DNA of 64,000 nucleotides. Source: Bacteroidota bacterium. Lineage in GTDB: Bacteria; Bacteroidota; Bacteroidia; JAHEXY01. How positions within the stretch are numbered: the first letter of the stretch is position 1; each line of letters starts with the position of its first letter. Where the stretch lies: NCBI GenBank assembly GCA_023251875.1, contig JAHEXY010000003.1:186001-250000 (forward strand), read 5' to 3'. The position numbers and the translations under genes were made by a program. The notes below the pieces were generated by a model. The model made no database searches. It was not told where the DNA came from and saw only the letters and a list, made by a program, of their open reading frames with translations. Positions 17,515 to 27,200 of the stretch are shown here, piece after piece.

Positions 17515-19371
17515 ATGAATACAACTCAAAATACAACTAATTTAATTGTCAGGCTGAGCGGAGTCGAAGCCTCAATAAAAAACACCTTTAAAAGCAACAC
17601 ATTAAATGCTTCTCTAACAAGTATGGGAAGGCGATTTTCCCCTCTAACAAGAGGGGCTATGGGTGTGTATCATTTTAAATTCCTTTTTGTTTTCATTAGC
17701 CTATTAGCTAATCCGCTAATCAACACATCAGCTTTTGCACAAAACAGCATGGATGCATTGCAATACAACTACGGCACCACCAACAACCAATTGCAATACG
17801 TAAGCGATGCAGTAAATGCCGCAAACTCTACTGTTGATGTGGATAACCAAACCAGAACCAATTATGCTTACAACGCAAACGGCCAATTAACCAAAGACGA
17901 AGCTGAAAATATAACAAGCATTAGTTGGTGTATAAATGGTAAAGTAAAAGAAGTAATAAAAAGCACTGCTGCCGGCAATGAAAGCATAAAATTTTATTAC
18001 GATGCCATGGGTAACAAAGTAAAAAAAGTAAAAACAAATGTTGATGGAACTCAATTAACAACTTATTATACTTACCAAGTAACAGGAGATTTACTTGCTA
18101 TTTATGAATATGATGGTATAACTACCAAAAAAGTAGAAGCAAAATTAGATAATGGAAGTGATGAAGCCTCTATAGATCTAACAACATTAGTAAGCGCAAC
18201 AAAATTTACAAGAAGTATAACAACAAAAAACTACGAATTAAAAGACCATTTAGGCAATGTACGCGCAACAGTAAGCGATGTAAAAGAACCAAACCATGGC
18301 CTTACAACTTATTCATCTAAACTAACAACAGCAAATGATTATTATGCTTATGGTATGCAAATGCCCGGTAGAGATTATCAAAGTTCAAACTACCGTTACG
18401 GCTACCAAGGCAAAGAAAAAGAAAACGATTTAAAAGGAACCGCAAATGCTTATGATTTTGGTGCAAGAATTTTAGATCCTAGGTTGGGTAGGTGGTTGAG
18501 TACGGATCCGCTTGCAGATAACCAACCAGGTTGGTCACCTTATAAGGCATTTTTAGATAATCCTATTTATTGGACAGATCCAGATGGTAAAAAAGAAGTA
18601 TCAGAAGTGCCATCTGAAAACAACCCTATGGGAGATGGACAAGGCGGTCATGCCGTAACAAATCGACTTACAGGAACTGGAGATATGGGACCAAGATGCT
18701 ATTCTGATGCTACTGTAGTTCATCCTGGAGTAGACTTAAATTGGGGTACAAGCGCCACAAGTGATCGAGGATTACCAATTATTAGTACATTAACCGGGAC
18801 TGTAATAGTTGCAGATAATGATACAAAGGGTGATGAAGGAAGATCTATTACCATAGAAAATGCTTCCAAAAATATTCGAACAAGATATTTACACTTAAGT
18901 GAGATGTCTGTTCAACAAGGACAACAAGTAAATACAGAAGATGCAATTGGAAGAGTGGGAGGAAGTGCAAAAGGTAGCGAAAATGGTCGCGCTGTACATT
19001 TACATTACGAGGTAATGATAAGTGGAGATCTCGCAACCGTATTAGTAGAAAGGTATAATATGCAATTACAAAGTGCTACATGTAATGGTAAAACGGAGCA
19101 ATATCTTACTGGTGCTGGTAGTGATTCTCCAATATTAAGACCTTCAAAATCAGGATGGTTTTATATTGATCCTCAGGCATTTTCTAGAAATGGCGAACTA
19201 GTTGATCCTAATTTATTAGAATACTATATATATGGAATAGATCCAAGTATAGCTGGTGCTGAAGAAGAATTAAAACTTAGAAGAGATATTTATAGATCTA
19301 AACCAGCCCAAGATAATATTGCCGCGAGAATGAGAACAGAAACAGCTCCTATGAATAAGAAAAAGAAATAA
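17515..19371 (+). CDS. RHS system component C: YD repeats, RHS core and M23 metallopeptidase tip
   Basis: This 618-residue protein has a secretion signal at about residues 58-78 (FLFVFISLLANPLINTSAFA). YD repeats follow, then the DHLGNVRATV motif and a complete RHS-associated core (RYGYQGKEKENDLKG, FGARILDPRLGRWLSTDPLA, NPIYWTDPDGKKE; residues 293-360). The tip is an M23/LytM peptidase with all expected residues: H403 and D407 (HPGVD), H460 (RYLHLS), and H495/H497 (HLHYEV). M23 enzymes cut peptidoglycan cross-bridges. In RHS proteins the segment after the core is the variable effector, so this tip is the likely active payload. No immunity gene is recognisable downstream. The first 57 residues are encoded by inserted repeats. 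Confidence 0.85.
   Translation: MNTTQNTTNLIVRLSGVEASIKNTFKSNTLNASLTSMGRRFSPLTRGAMGVYHFKFLFVFISLLANPLINTSAFAQNSMDALQYNYGTTNNQLQYVSDAVNAANSTVDVDNQTRTNYAYNANGQLTKDEAENITSISWCINGKVKEVIKSTAAGNESIKFYYDAMGNKVKKVKTNVDGTQLTTYYTYQVTGDLLAIYEYDGITTKKVEAKLDNGSDEASIDLTTLVSATKFTRSITTKNYELKDHLGNVRATVSDVKEPNHGLTTYSSKLTTANDYYAYGMQMPGRDYQSSNYRYGYQGKEKENDLKGTANAYDFGARILDPRLGRWLSTDPLADNQPGWSPYKAFLDNPIYWTDPDGKKEVSEVPSENNPMGDGQGGHAVTNRLTGTGDMGPRCYSDATVVHPGVDLNWGTSATSDRGLPIISTLTGTVIVADNDTKGDEGRSITIENASKNIRTRYLHLSEMSVQQGQQVNTEDAIGRVGGSAKGSENGRAVHLHYEVMISGDLATVLVERYNMQLQSATCNGKTEQYLTGAGSDSPILRPSKSGWFYIDPQAFSRNGELVDPNLLEYYIYGIDPSIAGAEEELKLRRDIYRSKPAQDNIAARMRTETAPMNKKKK
17551..17572. repeat. Short palindrome in the N-terminal codons of RHS C
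   Basis: AGGCT (17551-17555) and AGCCT (17568-17572) flank a purine-rich GC-rich loop, translated as RLSGVEA. It is GC-rich against an AT-rich gene and lies upstream of the signal peptide, in the segment that interrupts the YD array between components B and C. Confidence 0.6.
17639..17656. repeat. Perfect hairpin in the N-terminal codons of RHS C
   Basis: CCCCTCT-AACA-AGAGGGG forms a perfect 7-bp stem with a 4-nt loop. It is translated within FSPLTRGAMG just ahead of the signal peptide. A related but degenerate segment (tctctaacaagtatggg) lies about 30 bp upstream, suggesting local duplication of the element. Confidence 0.6.
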
Positions 19372-19458
19372 AATGGACTAATGCAGGTTTATGTATGTAA
19401 AGTCCTGCTAGCTAAGATATACAAAACCTGTTCTGCGTAGTGTTCTAAGCAGTTAGTT

Positions 19459-19483
19459 CCGCGAAGTTTTTTTAACTTCGCGG
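19459..19483. repeat. Perfect hairpin upstream of the RAYT gene (REP-like)
   Basis: CCGCGAAGTT-TTTTT-AACTTCGCGG is a 10-bp perfect stem, 43 bp before the transposase ATG. A second inverted repeat, CAGGTTT (19384-19390) with AAACCTG (19434-19440), lies just upstream. It could terminate the RHS transcript, but it lacks a downstream T-run. The other reading is a REP element recognised by the neighbouring RAYT. Confidence 0.55.
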
Positions 19484-19525
19484 CTATATGAATGTAGTTT
19501 TTAAAACAATAAAAAAACAGATTAT

Positions 19526-20080
19526 ATGCCATCGTACCGCATTACAGAACAAGACAGAGGTCATTTTATAACATGTACTGTAGTAAACTGGATAGATATT
19601 TTTACAAGGCAAGCGTATAGAGATATTGTAATAGAAAGTTTAAAGCATTGCCAAAAAGAAAAAGGTCTTATAATTTATGGTTATGTAATAATGAGTAATC
19701 ATTTACACATGATTGCATCATGCGAAAATAACTTGAGTGATGTGATAAGAGATTTTAAAAAATTTACGAGCAAAAAAATTATTGAAGTAATTGCCAATGG
19801 CAACGAGAGTAGAAAAGATTGGATATTATTTATGTTTGAGAGGGCAGCAAAAAGACATTCAAGAAATACCAAGTATCAATTATGGGTTCATGATAATCAT
19901 CCTGAAGAACTATGGTCGCATGAATTTACATTGCAGAAATTAAAATATATACATAACAATCCTGTACGAGCCGGCATTGTTGAAAAGCCAGAAGATTATT
20001 TGTATTCAAGTGCAAGAAATTATGCTGAGTTGGAAAGTTTGTTGGAGGTAGAAAGGATTAGTTTATATAGTTATAGGTAG
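19526..20080 (+). mobile_element. REP-associated tyrosine transposase (RAYT, Y1/IS200-like)
   Basis: This 184-residue Y1 HUH transposase of the RAYT group has the metal-binding HUH motif at H59-L60-H61 (MSNHLHMIA). The family-typical C-terminal stretch NPVRAGIVEKPEDYLYSSARNY carries candidate tyrosines. RAYTs are domesticated single-copy relatives of IS200/IS605 enzymes; they act on REP palindromes and are not part of a classic insertion sequence. Palindromes lie on both sides (19459-19483 upstream, 20130-20197 downstream). The gene is complete and has no IS-type partner gene. Confidence 0.88.
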
Positions 20081-20129
20081 TTACAAACTCCAGCTGGCTC
20101 AGATATGAAAAAGCTAACTAGTAGCGGCT

Positions 20130-20197
20130 GGCTTGGATTTAAAGCTAGGCTAAGTGTGTGGGCTAATCCAAGCCTAATAACCGTGGATGTAACATCC
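20130..20197. repeat. Tandem hairpins downstream of the RAYT gene (candidate REPs)
   Basis: GGCTTGGATT (20130-20139) pairs perfectly with AATCCAAGCC (20165-20174). A second compact palindrome, GGATGT-A-ACATCC, lies at 20185-20197. A GTAG tetranucleotide at 20121-20124 sits just 5' of the first hairpin; REP sequences characteristically carry such a tetranucleotide. The structures are read directly; substrate status is inference. Confidence 0.5.
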
Positions 20198-20501
20198 AAT
20201 AAAAGAGAGTGAAGATTAGTTTTAATGAAATAAAAAGCGAAAAAATCAATGCTATTAAAAAACATTTGATGAAAGACCTAAAAGAAAATATTAACATAGA
20301 TCAAAAGAACTCATGCCTAGCTGTCACGCTTAGTCCCGATAAATTCGGGAAAGCGTCAAAACAGTAACCATAGGTCTCTGGCAAGAATAAAAGAGTACAG
20401 TAAAATGTGCTCAGATAAGCGTAAGAAGCAAGATCAAAGTAGTTAATCCTAGCGTCTCGCTACGATTGTAACTTTAGACATTTATATAAAGCCAATATAA
20501 A
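20198..20501. other. Intergenic stretch after the RAYT element
   Basis: No protein gene is evident. A small hairpin, CCCGA (20335-20339) with TCGGG (20345-20349), belongs to the atcccgat-type palindromes seen elsewhere in the window (41818-41843). I found no tRNA-like T-loop or other recognisable RNA gene. Confidence 0.35.
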
Positions 20502-21950
20502 ATGACATCAGAAATCATTTATTTACCTGCAATAGAAATAGCAAACAAAATACTCTCTTTTGAAATTTCGGTAGTAGAAGTTGCAACTGCATTTTTAAAC
20601 CAAATTGAATTACATAATAAAAGAATAAATGCTATAACAGATATTAGAAATAAAGAAGATATTTTAAAAGAAGCGCAAGAAAAAGATCAGTTGTTAAAAA
20701 AGGGAATTATTTTAGGAAAAATGCATGGACTTCCAATAACTGTTAAAGATGGTTATAATGTAAAAGGTCTTATCAGTTGTAATGGGGTTCCAAACTTGAA
20801 AAACAATATTGCCAAAGATGATGCGGAATTAATAAAACGATTAAAAGCTGCGGGGGCAATTATAATTGGAAAAACAAATTTACCCCTATTTTCTCTTGAT
20901 TGGCAAACTACTAATTCATGGTTTGGACAAACAAATAACCCTTATGACATAAGCAGAGTTCCCGGTGGTAGTTCCGGAGGCTCTTCTGCAGCATTGGCAA
21001 TGGGATTTACACCTTTAGAATTAGGCTCAGACTATGGAGGGTCTATTCGAATACCTTCTCATTTTTGCGGTATTTGTGGTTTAAGGCCCACAGAACATGC
21101 ATTACCAAATCGTGGGCAATTTGTAATGCCGGGCAAACCTCAAGGCCATAGAATGATCACCGTTTCAGGACCAATGGCAAGAAACGTTGGAGATCTTATT
21201 TATATGATGGAAGTATTGCTAAAGACAGATAAACAATTAGCAGAAATTACACCAATAGATTTTAATTCTGGAAAATGGCAAAAAGGAAAATTAAAAATTG
21301 CATATTCAAGTACACTCAATAATGTAGAAGTGGATAAAGAATATTCAGATTTATTATACCAATTTGTAAAAAAGCTAGAAGAAAATGGACACCAAATAAT
21401 TCATGACACTCCTATTATTGATGAAAAACTGGCTTATTCCGTATGGGCAAAAGTATATGGCCATGAAGTTGATGCAAGTTCACCGGCACCGACATTTTTA
21501 ACTAAACCATTTATGTTTTTCTTTATTTTATTTAAGTACAGAGATCTTGCTTGGGCAAAAAATGTATTTAAGGGTATTGGTATTTCGGCTGAAAATTATG
21601 CAACCATGCTAAATGATAAGGATAAAATTTCAGATATTTTTTCAGACTTTTTAACTGAATATGATATTTGGCTAAGCCCCGTAGCATCATTTGCAGCCTT
21701 TCATCACCAAAAAGCAGGTAAAGCTTTTATAGTAAACGGTAAAAAAGTTCCATATACAAAAGCAATGGGAGGCTTTAATAATACCACCGCATTATCGGGT
21801 CACCCTGTTGTTGTTATTCCAATTGGGCAAACTTCTAAAGGGCTTCCTTTAGGAATACAAATTCACGCAAAAAAATGGACAGATAGAAAACTACTCGAAA
21901 TTGCACAATATCTAGAAACGCTAACACGAGGTTTTCAAAAACCAAATTAA
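20502..21950 (+). CDS. Amidase-signature family hydrolase
   Basis: This 482-residue amidase-signature enzyme hydrolyses carboxamide bonds through a Ser-cisSer-Lys triad. The lysine is K82 in GLPITVKDGYN. The Gly/Ser signature GGSSGGSSAA starts near residue 155 and contains the cis-serine. The nucleophile is the Ser of YGGSIRIPS. Length and motif order match free amidases of the FAAH/bacterial amidase type. A GatA role is unlikely because no gatB or gatC is adjacent. No signal peptide is visible, so it should be cytoplasmic. The substrate cannot be inferred. Confidence 0.9.
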   Translation: MTSEIIYLPAIEIANKILSFEISVVEVATAFLNQIELHNKRINAITDIRNKEDILKEAQEKDQLLKKGIILGKMHGLPITVKDGYNVKGLISCNGVPNLKNNIAKDDAELIKRLKAAGAIIIGKTNLPLFSLDWQTTNSWFGQTNNPYDISRVPGGSSGGSSAALAMGFTPLELGSDYGGSIRIPSHFCGICGLRPTEHALPNRGQFVMPGKPQGHRMITVSGPMARNVGDLIYMMEVLLKTDKQLAEITPIDFNSGKWQKGKLKIAYSSTLNNVEVDKEYSDLLYQFVKKLEENGHQIIHDTPIIDEKLAYSVWAKVYGHEVDASSPAPTFLTKPFMFFFILFKYRDLAWAKNVFKGIGISAENYATMLNDKDKISDIFSDFLTEYDIWLSPVASFAAFHHQKAGKAFIVNGKKVPYTKAMGGFNNTTALSGHPVVVIPIGQTSKGLPLGIQIHAKKWTDRKLLEIAQYLETLTRGFQKPN

Positions 21951-21999
21951 TACAAAATGTCGTACACGTTTGCAATAGCCACTATATATTTAAGTATTG

Positions 22000-22157
22000 T
22001 TTTAATAATTACACTTACAAGTAACACTCAAAATACTACTAAACAATATTTTAATATTTATTTACCATCCATTCATAAGCCCTTATATTTTAGAAATGTA
22101 AAAAATCTGTTTTCTCCCAAACCCTATCATTATCTAGATTAGATATATAAACTTAAT
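22000..22157 (+). repeat. Dispersed promoter-bearing repeat, copy 1
   Basis: This copy is about 158 bp. It starts with TTTTAATAATTACACTTACA and ends near a TAGATTAG motif (22135-22142), one base from the Bacteroidota -7 consensus TAnnTTTG. Its first 54 bp match copy 2 at all but about six positions. It lies between the amidase stop and the first of two paired lipoprotein genes. Confidence 0.65.
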
Positions 22158-22226
22158 TATATCTGATGGTAAGTACTTATGTAATTTTTAGCTTAGGTGC
22201 TTTTTTCAAAAAATTAGAAATGCTTT

Positions 22227-22853
22227 ATGATTAAATCAATATATAAAACTAAAGTTATAAACAATAAAATATTCTTGTTTGCAGCGGTAATCCTATTTTT
22301 TTTCACAGCTTGTAGAAAAGAAACCACTATACATGGAGTAGTATATGATTACTATACATTAAAGCCTATAAAAGAAAGCTTAGAAGTGGAATTACTTGGA
22401 GGTTATTTTAACATTGATATAGATAAGGTCAATACAAATGAAAATGGTGAATTTTTCTTTGAAACTAGAAGAAATGTATCACGAGTGAGAACTACTAACG
22501 AATATTGCACTCCAGGTACATATGACTCTTCAAATTTTGCATATGTTAATACTGGCGAATCAAATGAAGTAAAACTTTATGTTGGACAAAAAGCTCAATT
22601 TTTTATCACCATAAAAAATACAAACCCTTATGATAAGTATGACTTTATTGAAATAACCGGTAAAAATGGCATGGGAGGAGATTATTTTTCTCGTTATGGA
22701 AACAATCTCGATACTAGTTTCTCTATGGATGGAATTGCTAATACAACCAATATATTTGATTATAACGTAATTAAAAATGGAACTAAAACGACATCAAGGA
22801 TTTATTTTTTTGTGAATTTAGATAATACATCTACCGCTCAAATTAATTATTAA
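22227..22853 (+). CDS. Lipoprotein with a carboxypeptidase-regulatory-like N-terminal fold, copy 1
   Basis: This 208-residue protein has a signal sequence ending in a lipobox (FFTAC), so Cys is probably lipidated and the protein anchored in the periplasm or at the surface. The mature N-terminus RKETTIHGVVYDYYTLKPI resembles the start of carboxypeptidase-regulatory-like beta-sandwich domains (G.V.D..t..Pi). The C-terminal half has no assignable domain. The next gene is a paralogue with the same layout 25 bp downstream. A repeat-borne -7 element lies about 85 bp upstream. Function unknown. Confidence 0.75.
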   Translation: MIKSIYKTKVINNKIFLFAAVILFFFTACRKETTIHGVVYDYYTLKPIKESLEVELLGGYFNIDIDKVNTNENGEFFFETRRNVSRVRTTNEYCTPGTYDSSNFAYVNTGESNEVKLYVGQKAQFFITIKNTNPYDKYDFIEITGKNGMGGDYFSRYGNNLDTSFSMDGIANTTNIFDYNVIKNGTKTTSRIYFFVNLDNTSTAQINY

Positions 22854-22878
22854 AATACAGAACCAAAATGATATTATA

Positions 22879-23559
22879 ATGAATAATCTATCATTAATAA
22901 AAAAAAGGATTACACAAGTAAGAATTATTTTAGGTATATTTTTTCTATTATTAAGTTTGGTTTCATGCAAAAAAGAAACAACAGTTCATGGCATTGTTTA
23001 TGACTTTTACACGCATCAACCTGTTCAAAAAGGTTTGGAGGTAGATTTACTGGGAGATGAAGAGAAGTTTCTTATTCGTGAAACGCTAACCTCTACGGAA
23101 ACTAATTCAGTTGGAGAATTTAATTTTAATTACTCTGAGAAAAAAGCGTTTCAGGTAAGGGTAGAACAATACTATAGTGGCTATATTTATGATAATCCTG
23201 ATGATTCAACAGTATATGCAGATATAAATTCCGGAAAATCTAATAATGTTACTCTATACGTGAGGCAAACGGGAGAGTATCTTATTACCATACATAATAC
23301 CAGCCCCTATGATAGTAATGATTATTTACAAATTCATAATATAGGAGATGTAGATTTAAATACAAATATAGATTTTTCGGCCGCATCCTACCATCATTTT
23401 ATAGGCCCTAATGTTGACTCCAGTTTTTATATGAATGGAGCTGCAAATACAACTAATTTTATAGATTATTCCGTAACTAAGAATAGCAATACTCTGGAAA
23501 AAAGAATTTACTTTGATGTTTTTATTGATAGTACATCAACCATTGAAATAAATTATTAA
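22879..23559 (+). CDS. Lipoprotein with a carboxypeptidase-regulatory-like N-terminal fold, copy 2
   Basis: This 226-residue paralogue of the preceding gene shares the lipobox (SLVSC), the opening KKETTVHGIVYDFYTHQPV, the middle motif TLYVRQTGEYLITIHNTSPYD and the C-terminal NGAANTTNF...IEINY. The two copies have diverged substantially in between, so the duplication is not recent. They are probably co-transcribed (25-bp gap). No enzyme motif is visible; a cell-surface binding role is possible but unproved. Confidence 0.75.
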   Translation: MNNLSLIKKRITQVRIILGIFFLLLSLVSCKKETTVHGIVYDFYTHQPVQKGLEVDLLGDEEKFLIRETLTSTETNSVGEFNFNYSEKKAFQVRVEQYYSGYIYDNPDDSTVYADINSGKSNNVTLYVRQTGEYLITIHNTSPYDSNDYLQIHNIGDVDLNTNIDFSAASYHHFIGPNVDSSFYMNGAANTTNFIDYSVTKNSNTLEKRIYFDVFIDSTSTIEINY

Positions 23560-23729
23560 GCATAAGCACAACAAAATTTTCCCGAAGTATAACAATAAAA
23601 AACTAAATCCCATTTTAATTTCCATCAATTTTAATTACAGTTTAATTTATTGATATTAAACAGCTTGTAAGACATGAAACAAATTGTTTTATGTTTAAGA
23701 TTCAAAAAATATTTGACTGAACCGAATAG

Positions 23730-23975
23730 CAACGTCAATTACATTTAGAAAAAATGTTAAGGATATTATTATATTGTGTAATAACTACAATCAATATTAT
23801 TGAAATAAAAGCGGCCATGACCATTCATCAAGATTTTTTTACAGGCCTAATTTATTTGCAAAAACAGCTACCTAATGAAAAATTACGTTCGTATGTAATT
23901 TATGGAGGCAATGAGAGCCAAAAAAGAATTGAAGCAGTTGTTCTAAGTTGGAAAGAAATGGATAACATAGAATAG
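23730..23975 (+). pseudogene. C-terminal remnant of a DUF4143-type AAA ATPase
   Basis: The frame is open from 23730 with an ATG at 23754. Its last 50 residues (TIHQDFFTGLIYLQKQLP, LRSYVIYGGNESQKRIEA) resemble the extreme C-terminus of the large Bacteroidota ATP-binding DUF4143 family. No P-loop or other upstream part exists in the preceding 190 bp. It is best read as a decayed fragment; expression as a small protein cannot be excluded. Confidence 0.55.
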
Positions 23976-24206
23976 ATAATTATCAATAGCTCTTTTAACC
24001 CCAAAAAAGCCCCCCCCTTCAACCCAGTTCATATCTATTTATTATTTAGCATAAGTAATACATAATAAAACATTAACTATCAATATATTAAAATATTTTA
24101 CCAGATCGATATATCTTTTGTTTTTTTATATGTAAAGAAAATGTGGTTAAAACACATGCTTCGTTTTGAATTAATTTAAATGTCGAAACTAAAACCACAT
24201 TTAAAT

Positions 24207-27200
24207 ATGAAAAATCACTCTTCTAAACAGAACAAGTGCCTAATTACATTACTATTTCTTATTGTTATATTATGTAAATGTACATTAGTCTTTAGCGCCC
24301 CATTAAGCGGAACGTATACAATTGGTAGTATAGCTTCTAATTATTCAAGCATTACATCTGCAGTAAGTGATCTTAGTTCAAAAGGAGTTTCGGGGCCGGT
24401 AATTTTTAATATTAAAACAGGTACTTATTCAGAGCAAGTGAGTATTGCTCAAATTACAGGAGCATCTTCATCAAATACCATAACATTTCAATCTGCATCC
24501 GGAAGTAAAACAGATGTAGTACTTAATTATTCATCTACTACTAGTGCTAATAATTATGTTATAAAGCTTAATGGTGCTGATTATGTTAGCATCAAAAACA
24601 TGTCTCTTAAAAATACCGGCACTACCTATTCAAAGGTTATTGAAATTACAAACGGATCAAATTACAATACGGTAAATAATTGCTCCATTACCGGAGGTTC
24701 AAATTCGGGTTCTTCAACAGATAAATCATTAATATTTTGTAGCTACATCTATTCAAATGAATACAATCAATTTTTATCTAATACATTTCAAACAGGAACT
24801 TATGGTATCTATTATCAAGGTAAAAGTAACTCCTATGCTAGAGGCATTGTTATTTCTGATAATACTTTTTCTGATGTAAAATGTATGGGGATAAGAGCTT
24901 ATTGGGTAAATGCAGCTGTAATAACTCAAAATATTGTTAACGCATCTACAGATAATTCATTTGTTGGAGTATATTTAGGAGCATGTAGTAACGGAACAAA
25001 AGTCGAAAAAAATAAAGTGAATGGAGGTATAGGAACCGGACTTTATTTAATAAATGCAAACGGCACTTCTTCTAGCGCTGCTTTAATCGACAATAATTTT
25101 ATTCAAGCAGCAGGACAATGCATTTATATACATTCATCTTCATATCTTAATTTTTATTTTAATAACGTAAACTATACTGGAACATCGGGCGCTGATAATG
25201 TACCGCTTTATTTTGCCAACAGCTCTTCGAATCTTAAATTTTATAATAATGTTTTTGTAAATGCAGGTAGTGGATATCTTATTTATTCTCCTGCAAATGT
25301 TTCTATTTCATCTTCTACATTTGATTATAATGATTACTACTCAAGCTCAAGCTCCAAATTAATGTATTGGGGAGGTGTAGAGCTTAGCAGCCTATCAGCC
25401 TGGAAATCTGCAACAGCTTATGATGCACATTCCGTTTCAGTTAATCCTTTATTTACTTCTGATGTAGATTTACACATGAATCAAGCAGTATTAAATAATG
25501 CAGGAAAAGTAATTTCAGATATTACAACAGACATAGATGGCGAGACAAGAAATTCTTCTACACCTGATATTGGCGCTGATGAAAGAGAAGGATTTATAGT
25601 TATTACTGACATTGGAATTAATGCATTGCTTGCTCCAACCGAAGACAAAGGACTAAGTGCAGTAGATTCCATTAAAGTTAAAATTGAAAATTTTGGCAAT
25701 ACAACAATTACAAATCTTGATGTGGCCTATATAATAAATTCAGGCGCTCAAGTAACAGAGCATATCAGTGGCCTTAGCCTTCTTCCTGGAGATAAAATAA
25801 ACTATACTTTTAATACTGTACAAACAGAATTAGCCACATTAAAATCATTAACTGTAAAGGTATTTACTATTTTAGCTGCTGATACCACACACTCAAATGA
25901 TGCATTAACTACTACTTTAAATTGGTTGCCCGATTTAAAAGTAACAAGCTTAACAGTAGCACCATCATTTAATGTTGAGGGTTCAATTGATTTATCGTGG
26001 ACCGTTTTAAATGATGGAACAGGAAGTACAGGCTCTACAAGTTGGAAAGACAGAGTGTGGTTATCTGTAGATAATGACTTAAGAGGCGTTGATGATATTT
26101 TATTAGCTACTGTTCAAAACTTAACTTATTTACATGCCAACAAAAGTTATACTCAAACCATATCCCTTGCAATCCCCAAAAATACATTAGCAGGTAATTA
26201 CATATTATTTGTTACTTCTGACAATGATAAAGCAGTAGAAAAAGTAGTAAAAACAAAAGGATCTGTAACGGAATTAAATGAATGCAATAATTATAAAACA
26301 GATACAGTATTATTAACCTATCCGGCCTCTGCCGATCTTAAAATTACTTCAATTGGCCTTCCCACTTCTGCTTATAGTGGAGATAGTATAACAGTAACGT
26401 ATACCGGTCAAAATAGCGGAGCAAGCAATATTACAAACCAATCTTGGACCGATAATATTTATATATCTTCATCTGCTTCTTTTGATGTAAACACAGCAAC
26501 ACTTGTTGGAAGCGTATCAAACGCTTCATCTAGTTTAGCTGTAAATGCTTCTTATTCTAGTAGCAAAAAGCTTAAACTACCTAACGCTATTTATGGCACT
26601 TACTATGTATTTGTTTATGCAAATGAAAACAAAGGAGTAACAGAATATTCAAATGTCTATTCAAATGTTAAAGTAAGTAATGCCATTAATCTTGTTCTTA
26701 CTCCTCCTGCAGATCTTATACCTCAATCCATTTCTTGTTCTTCAACAGCTAATTCTGGAAAATCAGTATTAGTAAGTTGGACCGTAAAAAACAATGGAGC
26801 TAATGCGCCTTATGAATCTTTATGGACAGACAAAGTATATATTTCTACAGCAAGTAGTTTTAATGTAAACAATGCTACTTTAATAGGTACTTATTATAAA
26901 TTGAGTGGAACTTCATTAAGTGTTGGAAGTTCTTACACTGCAACAGAAAGTTTCTCATTACCAAATGGAATAAGTGGAACTTATTATGTATACGTTGTTG
27001 CCGATGCTGATAACATGGTTTTCGAATACAATGGAGATAATAACAATACACTTAAAAGTACAAATGTCTTTGTAGTGAGCTTATCACCATCACCTGATTT
27101 TGTAATTACAAGTTCAACACTAGCTGATACTGTTTATGCTGCTTATTCAAGTACTATTTCTTGGAGTGTTTCTAATCAAGGAACAAGTTCTGCTAATAAA

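Noticed and set aside
20198-20501. A possible retron or structured ncRNA locus after the transposase
   Set aside because: No reverse transcriptase gene is present anywhere near, and the hairpins are better explained as REP-like repeats.
21957-22142. A 61-residue open frame starting just after the amidase stop
   Set aside because: It lies almost entirely over copy 1 of the dispersed 155-bp repeat, and the other two copies carry stops in that frame, so it is not a gene.
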